Source of the DNA: Pseudofrankia sp. DC12
Lineage (GTDB): Bacteria; Actinomycetota; Actinomycetes; Frankiales; Frankiaceae
Length of the DNA: 64,000 bases
Direction of reading: 5' to 3'
Assembly (NCBI RefSeq): GCF_000966285.1
Contig: NZ_KQ031391.1
Coordinates: 3,693,208-3,757,207, forward strand
The position numbers and the translations under genes were made by a program. Below are positions 8,291 to 16,442 of this stretch, piece by piece. Position 1 is the first letter of the stretch. Every line of letters starts with the position of its first letter. The notes beneath the pieces are model-generated. The model was not told where the DNA came from. It worked only from the letters and a program-made list of their open reading frames with translations, and searched no databases.

Positions 8291-8772
8291 TCGCGCGTAC
8301 TGTCGTCTATGACGCCGGGATGCTCGTGGCGCTCCTGCGAGACAAGTCGGCGGCGCGGCTGCTCCACCACGGCCTACGCGCGGCTCCGCACCGGCCGGTC
8401 GTCATTGGCCCGGTCCTCGCCCAGGCGTGGCGACCGGACCCGAAGATGGTACCTGCCTTCAGCCAGTACCTGAAGGACTGCACCGTGCCCCAGATTCGGG
8501 AGAGCGCATCCCCCATGCGCGGCGTGTCGAGCATCCCCGCCGGCTGCGTCGCCTGCGCAAGAACCTTCACCCTCGACTCGTACAAACGGGCGGGGGCCAT
8601 GCTCGCCGAGGCCAGGCTTCCCACGAGGAAGCGGCCGGACGTCATCGACGCCCTGGTCGTCATAGCAGCTGCTCTTCACGGTCCGGCCCAGATCCTCACG
8701 AGCGACCCAGACGACATAGGCGCCTACACCGCCACACTCGACCGCGCTGACATCGTCGTCGAACCGATCTGA
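8287..8772 (+). CDS. PIN-domain toxin of module 1 (VapC-like)
   Basis: A 161-residue PIN-fold ribonuclease. Acidic residues are at the expected places: VVYDAGMLVALL (first Asp), RPDVIDALVVIAA (middle Asp) and ILTSDPDDI (last Asp pair). Toxins of this type cleave tRNA, rRNA or mRNA when the antitoxin is lost. It is about 25 residues longer than typical VapC because of an insert (VPQIRESASPMRGVS). It overlaps the antitoxin by four bases. The htpG fragment starts 39 bases after its stop. Confidence 0.8.
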   Translation: MIARTVVYDAGMLVALLRDKSAARLLHHGLRAAPHRPVVIGPVLAQAWRPDPKMVPAFSQYLKDCTVPQIRESASPMRGVSSIPAGCVACARTFTLDSYKRAGAMLAEARLPTRKRPDVIDALVVIAAALHGPAQILTSDPDDIGAYTATLDRADIVVEPI

Positions 8773-8811
8773 GACGCTCCTCGGCAGCCCAGCCTGTCCG
8801 TTCGACCACCC

Positions 8812-8990
8812 CTACAGCGCCTCCGCCAGGCGTTCGGCGAGGAGGCAGGTGAATCGCGCGGGATCGCGCAGTTCTCCGCCCTCGGCGAGCAGCGCCGTGC
8901 CGTACAGCAGCTCCGCGGTGTCGCCGAGGGCGGCGGAATCCGCGTCCCGTTCGTGTGCGGCGCGCAGGCCCATGACCAGCGCCCGGCGAC
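8812..8990 (-). pseudogene. htpG 3'-end remnant
   Basis: This piece is nearly identical to the last ~55 codons of the intact htpG at 22015, including its stop, and reads ALVMGLRAAHERDADSAALG then LLYGTALLAEGGEL. At about 8975-8990 it jumps to sequence that lies upstream of the intact htpG (24.02 kb). The first ~590 codons are therefore missing. The junction falls in CCAGCGCC/CGGCGACGC-like microhomology. It cannot make a chaperone. Confidence 0.9.
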
Positions 8991-9840
8991 GCCTCGGGCA
9001 CGCAGCGGGACGGGGAGTCTGGATCATATCGGGCGTCCGCGAACCTCCGCCGACGGATCAGTACCACGGCTGCCACTTTGTCGGCTGCGTGCTCCGGCCT
9101 CGCCCTCGCTTCGCTCCGGCGAGACCTCCGCACGCCGCCTCCTGCGTGTCAGTCGGTGGGCGGCCGTAGCATGACGGCGTTCGCGGAGGAGGGGCGATGT
9201 CCGAGTTCACGGGGTTTCCCACCGAGGCGTTGATCTTCTTTGAGGGGCTCGAGGCGGACAACAGCAAGGCGTACTGGACGGATCACCGGGCGACCTACGA
9301 GACAGCCGTGCGCGGCCCGATGCTGGCCCTGCTGGCGGCGCTCGGGCCGGAGTTCGGCGAGCCGCACGTGTTCCGGCCGTATCGCGACGTCCGGTTCTCC
9401 AAGGACAAGTCGCCGTACAAGACGGCGATCGGCGCCCATTGCGAGCGGGGCGGCTACGTCCAGGTGTCGGCGAGCGGTCTGATGGCCGCGTCCGGGTACT
9501 GGCGGACCGCGCCGGACCAGGTCGAACGCCTCCGGGCGGCGATCGCGGATGACCTGCGCGGTCCCGGCCTGGAGGACATCGTCGCGCGGCTGCGGGCCGA
9601 CGGCTGCGAGGTGTCGGGCGACCAGCTGCGGACCCGGCCGCGTGGATATGCCGCTGATCATCCACGCGTCGAGCTGCTGAGATACAAGACGCTCACCGCC
9701 CACCGCGGTTTCGGCGAGCCGTCGTGGTTGGGCGAGCCGGCCTGCGCCGAGCACGTGGCGTCGGCCTGGCGGGAGATGCGGTTGCTGACCGACTGGCTCG
9801 ACGAGCAGGTCGGCGCCTCCCGGCTGCCCGAGTCCCGCCG
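8812..9840. repeat. Internally deleted duplicate of the htpG-DUF2461 segment
   Basis: This kilobase copies 22015-24889 but lacks about 1.85 kb of htpG. Similarity begins at the htpG stop codon and ends at codon 215 of the DUF2461 gene. The DUF2461 part is essentially identical between copies, while the htpG end carries scattered substitutions. The full-length copy at 22-24.9 kb is the likely source. Confidence 0.88.
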
Positions 9841-9847
9841 ACGCTGA
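9197..9847 (+). CDS. DUF2461 family protein, copy 1
   Basis: A 216-residue DUF2461 protein of unknown biochemical role. It starts MSEFTGFPTEALIFFEGLEA and contains the typical RDVRFSKDKSPYKTAIGAHC and VSASGLMAASGYWR stretches. ATG 9197 follows GGAGGAGGGG. It is the same as copy 2 at 24246 except at the very end (one extra Arg before the stop), showing a recent duplication. It is probably functional but redundant. The gene runs divergently from the htpG remnant, as copy 2 does from full htpG. Confidence 0.88.
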   Translation: MSEFTGFPTEALIFFEGLEADNSKAYWTDHRATYETAVRGPMLALLAALGPEFGEPHVFRPYRDVRFSKDKSPYKTAIGAHCERGGYVQVSASGLMAASGYWRTAPDQVERLRAAIADDLRGPGLEDIVARLRADGCEVSGDQLRTRPRGYAADHPRVELLRYKTLTAHRGFGEPSWLGEPACAEHVASAWREMRLLTDWLDEQVGASRLPESRRR

Positions 9848-10315
9848 CGAGCCGGCGGCCGGCGCGTGGCACGCACGCCGCCCGGGATTGGCCGCCGGAA
9901 CCGGGGTAGCGCTTCGCCCGCCGGCCATCCGACCACGGTAGGACCGCGAACGTGGCCTGCCGGTGGAAGCTGAGACGGCCGGCCGGAACCTGACGTTCGG
10001 CGCCGTGAGCGACATCGCGATCGAGCGTCGGAGGCGGAGTTCGCCGAGATCATGGCCGCCTGGCGGGAGACGAAGCGCGGCGGCACCCGCGCCCTCCAGA
10101 TGGTGGGGGGAGCTGGAGGAGGATGAGGCTGTGGCGAAGCTCCGGGCGGAGTGCAACGACTCGCTGCGCATCCACGCAGGCCCCCGCCTGACCAACGTGG
10201 CCTCGTCCTGGCCCCGCTTGGAAGAGGAGCAGGCCCGAAGCCGGGTGTCTGGTCGTGGCACGGCTTCCGTGGCCGTCCGGCGACCGCTGCCACCACTCTG
10301 GTAGACCAGTCGACC
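9848..10315. other. Intergenic, possible decayed coding sequence
   Basis: No intact gene. Around 10030-10140 one frame gives a plausible short helix (EAEFAEIMAAWRETKRGG) and another frame then gives LEEDEAVAKLRAECNDSL, which may be pieces of one frameshifted gene. This is too little to name. Confidence 0.3.
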
Positions 10316-13078
10316 ATGACCGGACATGACGCGGTGACGGAGCTCGACGAGGTACTCGGCGCTGGGGTCGACCGTCTTCGCCGCGCTGCCGAGGCGCGAG
10401 GCCAGGTCCTGCCCGTCGGACCGACCGTGACGACGGTCGCCCTTGTCGCGCTGCACCGGGACGCGCGCCTGCGGGCAGGGCTGCCGGAGATCACCCCGGC
10501 GCTGGCCCGGGAGATCCTCACCGGGACCTTGCCTACGTTCGCGGCCCCGCCCCGGGATGACGTCGCAGTCTGCCCTCGGGTGCTGAAGGCGCTGGCAGAG
10601 GAGCAGCACGATGCTCGTCTGCTGAGCGCCAAGAAGCTGGCGAAGCTTCACGCGGCGATCGATGAGGCCACCGGGCCGTATGAGAGGGCGCTCTTCGCGC
10701 CGGATCGGCCGACCTGGGAGCGTTTCTACGCCAGGCTGATGCGCGACGAGGGTGTCGAGGTCGCCGACGAGGTCACCGTACGCGCCTGGCTCGCCCGTTA
10801 CCGTGAGCGCCCGCTGGCGGACCGCAAGACCGCCTTTCTCGCCGCGACGGCTGATGCGGCCGAGATCGAGCCGATGGGAACGGCGACCGCGCGACACGCG
10901 CGCGCGGTGATCGTCGGGCAGCTCTCCGAGACGGTGCGTTCCGGTCTGGAGCAGGCTGTCCGCACCTTCTACCTGCCCCACTTGTATGGGGACGACGGCG
11001 AGCACGAGTCGGCGATCGCGCGCATCCAGGACTGGGTAGATCGGTTGATCGACGGCGTCACGGCAGCGGGCCTCAGCACGTTCCTGCGCGAGGAGTTCCG
11101 CGATCTCGCGCCCTCGGACGACCTCCTGCTCCGTCCGATCGTCTGGGAGCTACGGGAGAAGCGGGAAGACTACGGAGGCTGCTTGCCGCCGGTCCTTGAC
11201 CTGGCACCGCTGGCGCCACGCCTGCCCGTCGCGGAAGTCGACGGCGGCGGCGTCCCGGGCCCAGCGGCGACCGCGGCTCTCATCCGCTCGGCTCCGCTGC
11301 TCTCAGCCGCGGCGGGCCTCGCCCGCTGGGTGGACGAGCGGGGCGGTGTCAGCGCGGCGGAGTTCGCCCGTCACCACCGGGAGGCGTCCGCCCGCCTCGG
11401 CGTGTCGGAGTCGGTGGTGGAGCGAGTCGCGGAGTTCGCCTCAGCCGTGTCGATGCTGCGCGTCCGTGAAGACCGCGTGGCCGCGGGGGAAGCGTGGCAG
11501 CTATGGCGGGAGGGCGACGCCGACGACCTGCTGCACCTCGCGGCGATGAGCTACGGGGCCATCCGGACGATGGCGGTCGGCCTGGCGGAAGACGGTCACG
11601 GGCCGCACGGCGACCAGGACGGCGACCCGCCAGCCGACGGCCCTGGAGGCGATGACCCTGAGCCGGACGAGTCCGAGTGGGACGAGTCCGAGGTTAACGA
11701 TCTTGAATCTGGCGATCGTGAGTCGGACGATCTTGAGTCGGACGAGCTGGAGCTGGGCGACCCCGAACTGGGCGAGGCAGACGTCTCGCTGCTTTTCGAG
11801 CTGTTCGGGGGGCAGGGGACGGTCTCCGTCGCGCGTCGTGCGGCCGCGAGCCTCGACTGGCGGATCCGGCGGGCACGGGAGCCGATCCCACCGATCCCGC
11901 TCGCGGCCGCGGACGGCCCGGACACGGCACTCGCCCTCGCCATGCGGGCACCGGACCCGCTGGACTCGAAGGCATACGCCCTGCCATCCGACGGCGAGCT
12001 CGATCGCCTGATCGGCCTCGACGAACCTCTCGGCGCGGACGAGCGGGCCGAGCTCACCCGGCAGGCGCATGTGACGGCGCTTGTCGCCGACCGGATGGCG
12101 GGGCTGGGCATGGTTCGCCGGGCCGGCGACACGGTCGTGCTGTCCAGGCTTGGCGAACTGGTCATAGGTCATCTCGCGGGCCAGGCTGGCTGGGACGTTC
12201 CGAGGCTGAGCGAGGTCGCCAGCACCGAGCCGGCGCTGATGGTGCGGTGGCTCGGGTCGTGGCCGGCCTGGGCTCGGGTGTCGGGCCTGCTGCTGTGGGC
12301 AGGCGCGCGTGACCACGAACGACGCTGGCGGGACCTGTTCACGGCGAGCGCGGCGAGCCCTGGGCGCTACCAGCCCGTCTTCGAGCTGCTGGGGATCGAC
12401 AACAGCCGGTGGGCGCGGGAGCGGATCACGGCCGGCCGGCGTTACGAGGCGCCGTTGGATGAGCTGCTTCCGTCCCCACTGCCCGACGCCGAGGCCGAGC
12501 GGTCGTTGCGAGACGCGCTGCGGGCAGCCGTCGCCGACCCGACGATCGGCGCCTACGCGCTGGCGGCCTGGCGGTCGAGGGGAGGCCACGAGGCGCTGGA
12601 CCCGCCGCCGCGTGCCCGGGCGATCCTGCTACGTGATCGGCTCGTCAGCCTTGAGATCGGCGCTTTCTGGTCGTTGCTGATCAGCGACGCGTCTCCTGAG
12701 TCCGACGGGCCACGCGGACCGGGCGAGCCGGGCGAGCCGGGTGGCGAGACTGACGATCCGCTGGGCCGAGCGGTCGTCGCGGCCTTCGACGAGGAGGCCG
12801 AAGGGTGGCCGGGCGGAGGCGGAGAACTGCTGCGAACGCTGCGCGAGCTTCCCGGCACGCCGCTCTCGCTTCTGGCCGGCGCCCTGGCGACTATCGCCAG
12901 ACGCCGGCCGCACGCGGTCGCCCAGGCCGCGGGGCAGGCGGCGGAGCCGGCGCCGCGGGCGCAGAACGCTCCGGGCCGCCCGAGACCGCCGGCCGGCGGC
13001 CGCGTTCCGTCCCGGCGGGACGTCGCCCGCCGCCGCGAGCTGGCCAACAAATCCGCGAAAAGGAAAGGCCGCGGCTGA
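10316..13078 (+). CDS. Large hypothetical protein, 920 aa, with acidic repeat
   Basis: A long, well-biased gene starting MTGHDAVTELDEVLGAGVDR at ATG 10316 and ending in a basic tail (RRELANKSAKRKGRG). Residues about 440-490 are an acidic low-complexity tract built on E/D-S-D-E-L-E units (for example DESEWDESEVNDLESGD). The rest is helical, rich in Ala, Leu, Arg and Glu, without membrane segments. It has no recognisable catalytic motif. The acidic tract and basic tail suggest nucleic-acid or protein binding in the cytoplasm, but that is inference. The upstream frame is open a further 165 bases without a ribosome site. Confidence 0.6.
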   Translation: MTGHDAVTELDEVLGAGVDRLRRAAEARGQVLPVGPTVTTVALVALHRDARLRAGLPEITPALAREILTGTLPTFAAPPRDDVAVCPRVLKALAEEQHDARLLSAKKLAKLHAAIDEATGPYERALFAPDRPTWERFYARLMRDEGVEVADEVTVRAWLARYRERPLADRKTAFLAATADAAEIEPMGTATARHARAVIVGQLSETVRSGLEQAVRTFYLPHLYGDDGEHESAIARIQDWVDRLIDGVTAAGLSTFLREEFRDLAPSDDLLLRPIVWELREKREDYGGCLPPVLDLAPLAPRLPVAEVDGGGVPGPAATAALIRSAPLLSAAAGLARWVDERGGVSAAEFARHHREASARLGVSESVVERVAEFASAVSMLRVREDRVAAGEAWQLWREGDADDLLHLAAMSYGAIRTMAVGLAEDGHGPHGDQDGDPPADGPGGDDPEPDESEWDESEVNDLESGDRESDDLESDELELGDPELGEADVSLLFELFGGQGTVSVARRAAASLDWRIRRAREPIPPIPLAAADGPDTALALAMRAPDPLDSKAYALPSDGELDRLIGLDEPLGADERAELTRQAHVTALVADRMAGLGMVRRAGDTVVLSRLGELVIGHLAGQAGWDVPRLSEVASTEPALMVRWLGSWPAWARVSGLLLWAGARDHERRWRDLFTASAASPGRYQPVFELLGIDNSRWARERITAGRRYEAPLDELLPSPLPDAEAERSLRDALRAAVADPTIGAYALAAWRSRGGHEALDPPPRARAILLRDRLVSLEIGAFWSLLISDASPESDGPRGPGEPGEPGGETDDPLGRAVVAAFDEEAEGWPGGGGELLRTLRELPGTPLSLLAGALATIARRRPHAVAQAAGQAAEPAPRAQNAPGRPRPPAGGRVPSRRDVARRRELANKSAKRKGRG

Positions 13079-13079
13079 G

Positions 13080-13277
13080 CATGGCGGCGCTGTCGCCGAG
13101 CTGGCCGCGCGCGGCTTCGACGACGTGCGTCCGTCGCACGACTTCGCCATGCGTGCCATCGAGTCCGGGGCTGACAACGCCTCCGAACTCGGTCGACGCA
13201 TCTCGGTGACCAAGCAGGCTGCAGCCAAGATCATCGAGATTCTGCTCGAGCGGGACTACATCACCCGGGACCCAGCA
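13080..13277 (+). pseudogene. MarR-family regulator N-terminal fragment
   Basis: Directly after the 920-codon gene, one frame reads GGAVAELAARGFDDVRPSHD, then ASELGRRISVTKQAAAKIIE and LLERDYITRDP. This matches the first helices and the DNA-binding helix-turn-helix of MarR regulators. It has no start codon, and the sequence changes to TetR-type at about 13277, so it is a truncated remnant. Confidence 0.7.
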
Positions 13278-13573
13278 CTACTTCCGTGCCAAGGACGAGA
13301 TGCTGCTGTTCGCGCTGGACCACAGCGTGACCGGGTCGCGGGACGTCTTCAGGCGCGGATCGCGGGTCAGCCGGACGCCACCCCGCGAGAGCTGGCTCGT
13401 GCGGTGCTGACCGAACTGCTGCCCACCGACGAGGACAGCCGGGCCGAAGCCGCCGTGTCAGTGGCGTTCTACTCCAGAGCCGCGGCCAATCCCAGCTACG
13501 CGCTCGCCTTGCGCGAGGGTCTACGCGGGCTGCTCGACGTCACGGCTCAACACCTGCGCACGGCAGCAGCGCG
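13277..13573 (+). pseudogene. TetR-family regulator fragment, frameshifted
   Basis: This fragment matches codons 47-145 of the intact TetR gene at 31308: QHYFRAKDEMLLFALDH in one frame, then, after a frameshift near 13330-13350, LARAVLTELLPTDEDSRAEA and LREGLRGLLDVTAQHLR in the next. The N-terminal DNA-binding part and the C-terminus are missing. It is joined to the glycosylase fragment that also follows the intact TetR, so a TetR-glycosylase block seems to have been duplicated and then decayed. Confidence 0.85.
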
Positions 13574-13668
13574 TCGGCCTCGTCGATCTGACTCAGGTGA
13601 CCAACGACCCGCTGGCGCTGCTGATCGGCATGGTGCTGGACCAGCAAATCGGACAAACAAGGAACGAA
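13574..13668 (+). repeat. HhH-GPD 5' fragment, copy A
   Basis: About 95 bases matching the 5' end of the HhH-GPD gene at 40040, with roughly 20 bases deleted (codons for the DEADEL part). It reads TNDPLALLIGMVLDQQ and then leaves the gene at the same point as copies C and D, continuing GGACAAACAAGGAACGAA (13651-13668). Confidence 0.85.
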
Positions 13669-13773
13669 GTTTGACGATTTGTCCAGATGAAAACGCGGAG
13701 AGTGTTCGTGTGGACGCGGTGGGTGTCCGCCCAGCCGGACTGTGTGCTCGGCGTGCTCTGCGCCCTCGTCCGT

Positions 13774-13803
13774 TTGACGCCGTGACCGTCGGCCGCCTAT
13801 GCT
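13774..13803 (+). promoter_or_regulatory. Predicted promoter of NYN gene copy 1
   Basis: TTGACG (13774-13779) and TATGCT (13798-13803) are separated by 18 bases. The same spacing and -35 box occur at copy 2 (19300). The predicted start of transcription is near 13810, only a few bases before the hairpin at 13817. Confidence 0.55.
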
Positions 13804-13816
13804 GACCTCACTTTCT

Positions 13817-13849
13817 CCCCGCCGTCCTCCGGGACTGGCGGGGTTTTTT
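13817..13849 (+). terminator. Terminator-like hairpin leading the NYN gene, copy 1
   Basis: CCCCGCC (13817-13823) pairs with GGCGGGG (13837-13843) around an inner GTCC/GGAC stem, followed by six T residues. It has the form of an intrinsic terminator but sits between the promoter and the ATG of the NYN gene. The same element precedes copy 2. Confidence 0.7.
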
Positions 13850-13865
13850 CTAGATCGGCTACGTC

Positions 13866-14462
13866 ATGACCCCACGAGTCGCGGTCTTCATCGACTACCA
13901 GAACGTTCACTTTTCGGCGTGAACCAGGTTTCTGCCGGCCGACGCGCGGCGTCAGCTTGGTCATGTTGGTCCTGGCCGGGTGGCTGAGCGGATCGTCGCC
14001 GGTCGGCGCTTCGGCGGTGAGTTGACGTCCGTCCGTGTCTACCGTGGCCGTCCGAGCCCGGATCATCAGCAGGCGGCTGCCAGGGCCAGCGACAGGCAGG
14101 CGGACCAGTGGGAACGTGACCCAAGGGTGACGGTGGTACGTCGACAGTTGCGGTACCCGAAGGACTGGCCGGTTGAGCCTGCCCAGGAGAAGGGCATCGA
14201 TGTGGCACTGGCTGTCGACTTCGTACGTCTCGCGTGCGAGAACACCTACGACGTCGGCATCCTGTTCAGCCGTGACACCGACCTGGTACCTGCCCTGGAA
14301 GCAGTTCGCGACCTCGAATCCGGCCTTGTCCACGTCGAGGTCGCCAGCTGGACTGGCGCGAGCCGGATCCGCTTCCCTGATTCGCAGGTTCCGTGGTGCC
14401 ACTACCTGGATGCCGACGACTACGAGGCTTGCCGCGACGACACTGATTACACGCTGATCTGA
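13866..14462 (+). pseudogene. NYN-domain (PIN-like) ribonuclease, copy 1, in-frame stop
   Basis: From ATG 13866 the frame reads MTPRVAVFIDYQNVHFSA and then meets TGA at 13920-13922, where the intact copy at 19394 has an Arg codon. The frame then continues open to 14462 with all NYN features: PAQEKGIDVALAVDFVRLA and the ILFSRDTDLVPALEAV Asp cluster. The product, if made whole, would be an RNase of the LabA/PIN-like group. The single nonsense codon makes it a pseudogene, unless an internal start near 13980 (losing the first Asp) or readthrough is used. Confidence 0.8.
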
Positions 14463-14472
14463 CCGGGAGCGC

Positions 14473-14610
14473 GGGTGGATGCTCGGCGACGTCCCTCAAC
14501 CTGCGGTAGAGCGACAGGCCGGTCAGGAAGAGCGCGAGAATTGCGGGCCCGACGTGCACCGTGATGAACCCGATGTAGTGAGGGCCGCCCCACGCGTGTC
14601 GGTATGTTTC
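14473..14610 (-). pseudogene. Membrane-protein fragment
   Basis: On the minus strand one frame contains YRHAWGGPHYIGFITVHVG followed by PAILALFLTGLSLYRRLRDV. This is a hydrophobic helix with an Arg-rich end, as in a small integral membrane protein. There is no start or supporting context. It is recorded only as a possible remnant. Confidence 0.3.
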
Positions 14611-14631
14611 CGGCCGGCTGGGGTGGCGTTC

Positions 14632-14880
14632 CTCGGCGTCGAGCAGGCCGTCGTCCTCGACCCCGACGTCGAACGGGCCCGTGAGGTGTCCACAGCGCAC
14701 GTCGGTGCCTATGTCTCCATGGCATCGCACCACGCGGCGAACATGCGGCGGATGGGTTTTGACGAGGGCGATCTCGGCCGGCCGAGCCGCCGGCTGGTTG
14801 ACGCGATGGTCGCCTATGGGGATGCCCCGGTAATTCGGGACCGGGTGCGTCAGCACCTCGACGCGCGGCGGCGGAAGTCT
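14632..14880 (+). pseudogene. LLM-class F420-dependent oxidoreductase C-terminal fragment
   Basis: The frame reads LGVEQAVVLDPDVERAREVS, then HAANMRRMGFDEGDLGRPSR and LVDAMVAYGDAPVIRDRVRQ. This is the C-terminal pattern of actinobacterial luciferase-like F420 oxidoreductases. The N-terminal three quarters, including the cofactor site, are absent. It is an orphan remnant in the fragment-rich stretch between the NYN copy and the SnoaL gene. Confidence 0.65.
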
Positions 14881-15059
14881 CGCGAAATTCCGATGTCACG
14901 TTCGTGGCATATCTGATCATCAAGGCCCTGGCCTTGCTGATTCCTGCGCGAACGTGATTAACGAGGCGCTGTTCGTGGCTGCCGGGTGCCAGGAGGTGAG
15001 GTGTGGAGGTCGAGGCACTCGCCAGCCCTGCGGGCGCTGCTGTCACCGTTGGCGCCGCT

Positions 15060-15476
15060 TTAGTCGAGGTCGGGAAAGAGCACTCTGGCGGCGTAGCGGC
15101 TGTCGAGGTACTCGCGTACTGCGGTGATCTTGCCGTCGCGGATGACGAAGATGCCGCAGTAGTCGTTCTCGTAGGGTTCGCCGGTGGTGTTGCGGGCCGA
15201 GACGTGCCACTCCAGAGCGACGGTGTCGCCGTGTGCGATTATGGTCGGGAACGTGAAAACGTGACTGCCGGCCTCGAACCGCTCGCCCATCACCGCGGAC
15301 AGGAAGTCATCGACGATCTGGTCTCGGCCGTGCCAGGGTCCCGCGGTCGGTAGATCGGCCTTGACGGTCCACGTGGCGTCCTCAGCAAAGCTGTCGCGGA
15401 TCGTGTCGATGTCTCCGGCGACGAGCGCGTCCAGGTAGCGCTGGAGGACCTGCTCGGGTTCAGTGTCGTTGCTCAT
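15060..15476 (-). CDS. SnoaL-like (NTF2 fold) protein
   Basis: A 138-residue NTF2/SnoaL-like protein: VLQRYLDALVAGDIDTIRDS forms the first helices, followed by FAEDATWTV, GPWHGRDQIVDDFL and a C-terminal sheet (EYLDSRYAARVLFPDLD). Family members are small-molecule isomerases, cyclases or binding domains. Its ATG overlaps the stop of the broken quinone-oxidoreductase gene (ATGA), so the two were translationally coupled. The HxlR gene divergent from the oxidoreductase is broken by an insertion sequence, so control of this survivor may be altered. Confidence 0.8.
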   Translation of the reverse strand: MSNDTEPEQVLQRYLDALVAGDIDTIRDSFAEDATWTVKADLPTAGPWHGRDQIVDDFLSAVMGERFEAGSHVFTFPTIIAHGDTVALEWHVSARNTTGEPYENDYCGIFVIRDGKITAVREYLDSRYAARVLFPDLD

Positions 15477-16275
15477 GCTGAGTTCCTGTCTGACAGCGGC
15501 TCGTGCGGTCGATGTGGAACGGTGGTCTGAGGTGAGGGGATAGTCAGGACCGCGTTGCCGCGCACCGTCCGGGCGACCATCGCTTCGATGATCCGCGGCG
15601 TGTCCTCCCAGCCTGCGACCACGCCGATCTCGGGGTGCAGGCGTCCGGCGGCAGTGAGCCGCACGAGCGCGGCCAGGTCGTCCGCGACTGGCGTGTCATC
15701 GTCGGTGTAAAGGAACTTTGCGGATCGTTGCGCTTGATCCGCTCCGATGCGCCGAGTTCGAGCAGTCGGCGGGCGCGTTGGTCGGTGGCGGCTACGACTG
15801 TGATCTGGGTGCCCTGGGATGCGGCCAGCTCCACGAAGTAGTGGCCGACACCGCCTGATGCCCCGGTCAGTAGCAGCCGGCGGGAAGCCACCGGGCCGGT
15901 GGCTCTGGTCAGCCGCAGCGCGGTGACACCGGCCAACGGCAGCGCGGCGGCCTCCTCGCTGCTGATCGCCTCGGGGACCACGGCGAGCCGATCAATCGGC
16001 ACGACCGCCCGCTCCGCCCAACCGGAGTGATCCAGGTGCGCGACCACACGATCCCCGACGCCCGGTCCATGCCCTGACCTTGCGGGCTTGACGATGACGC
16101 CGGCGATGTCCTTGCCCGGCCTGAAGCCCCGCTCGGCCCGTTCGAGCACGAATGACTCGCCGCGGTTCGGCGAAAACGCCTGGACCGCAACCACCGCCTC
16201 GTCCTGCCTCGGCTCGGCCTCGTCGACCTCGGCGAGCCTGAGCGATCCATGTCCTGTCGCGGTCCATGCCTGCAC
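15473..16275 (-). pseudogene. Zinc-type quinone oxidoreductase, internally deleted and frameshifted
   Basis: The first ~187 codons are good: NRGESFVLERAERGFRPGKD, then AAALPLAGVTALRLTRA and the Rossmann motif LLLTGASGGVGHYFVELA. After GASERIKRNDPQS the frame breaks. The C-terminus resumes in another frame as FLYTDDDTPVADDLAALVRL and RLHPEIGVVAGWEDTPRIIE. The total is about 60 residues short of the usual ~320, so roughly 60-80 codons were deleted along with the frameshift. It was an NAD(P)H-dependent reductase under the divergent HxlR regulator, a common redox-sensing pair. Confidence 0.85.
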
Positions 16276-16343
16276 GCGGCAAGCGTGACAACTACGGGCA
16301 CCTGTCGGAAGTAGGCAGCATTAAGTGCTATACACACCTTGTG

Positions 16344-16442
16344 GTGACTAATGGCGTGGGCTTGAAGTCCGAGGACGGTCGCTTCGACGTGATGGCCGCG
16401 GCGTGCCCGACCCGCCAAGTGATCGGTCGGGTCGGTGACAAG
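16344..16442 (+). pseudogene. HxlR-family regulator, 5' part interrupted by IS
   Basis: GTG 16344 opens VTNGVGLKSEDGRFDV and runs through CPTRQVIGRVGDK, where the insertion sequence begins. Joined to 18538 after removing the element and one target copy, it restores a 135-residue HxlR-type winged-helix protein in frame, including the conserved GDKWSLLVLYAL. Confidence 0.9.
16433..16442 (+). repeat. Target-site duplication, left copy
   Basis: CGGTGACAAG at 16433-16442 recurs at 18528-18537, exactly flanking the insertion element. A 10-bp duplication is in the range used by IS4-type elements. Confidence 0.9.

Noticed and set aside
13920-13922. TGA as selenocysteine in the NYN gene
   Set aside because: The intact paralogue has Arg at this site, NYN enzymes do not use Sec, and no insertion hairpin is apparent. 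A nonsense mutation is simpler.
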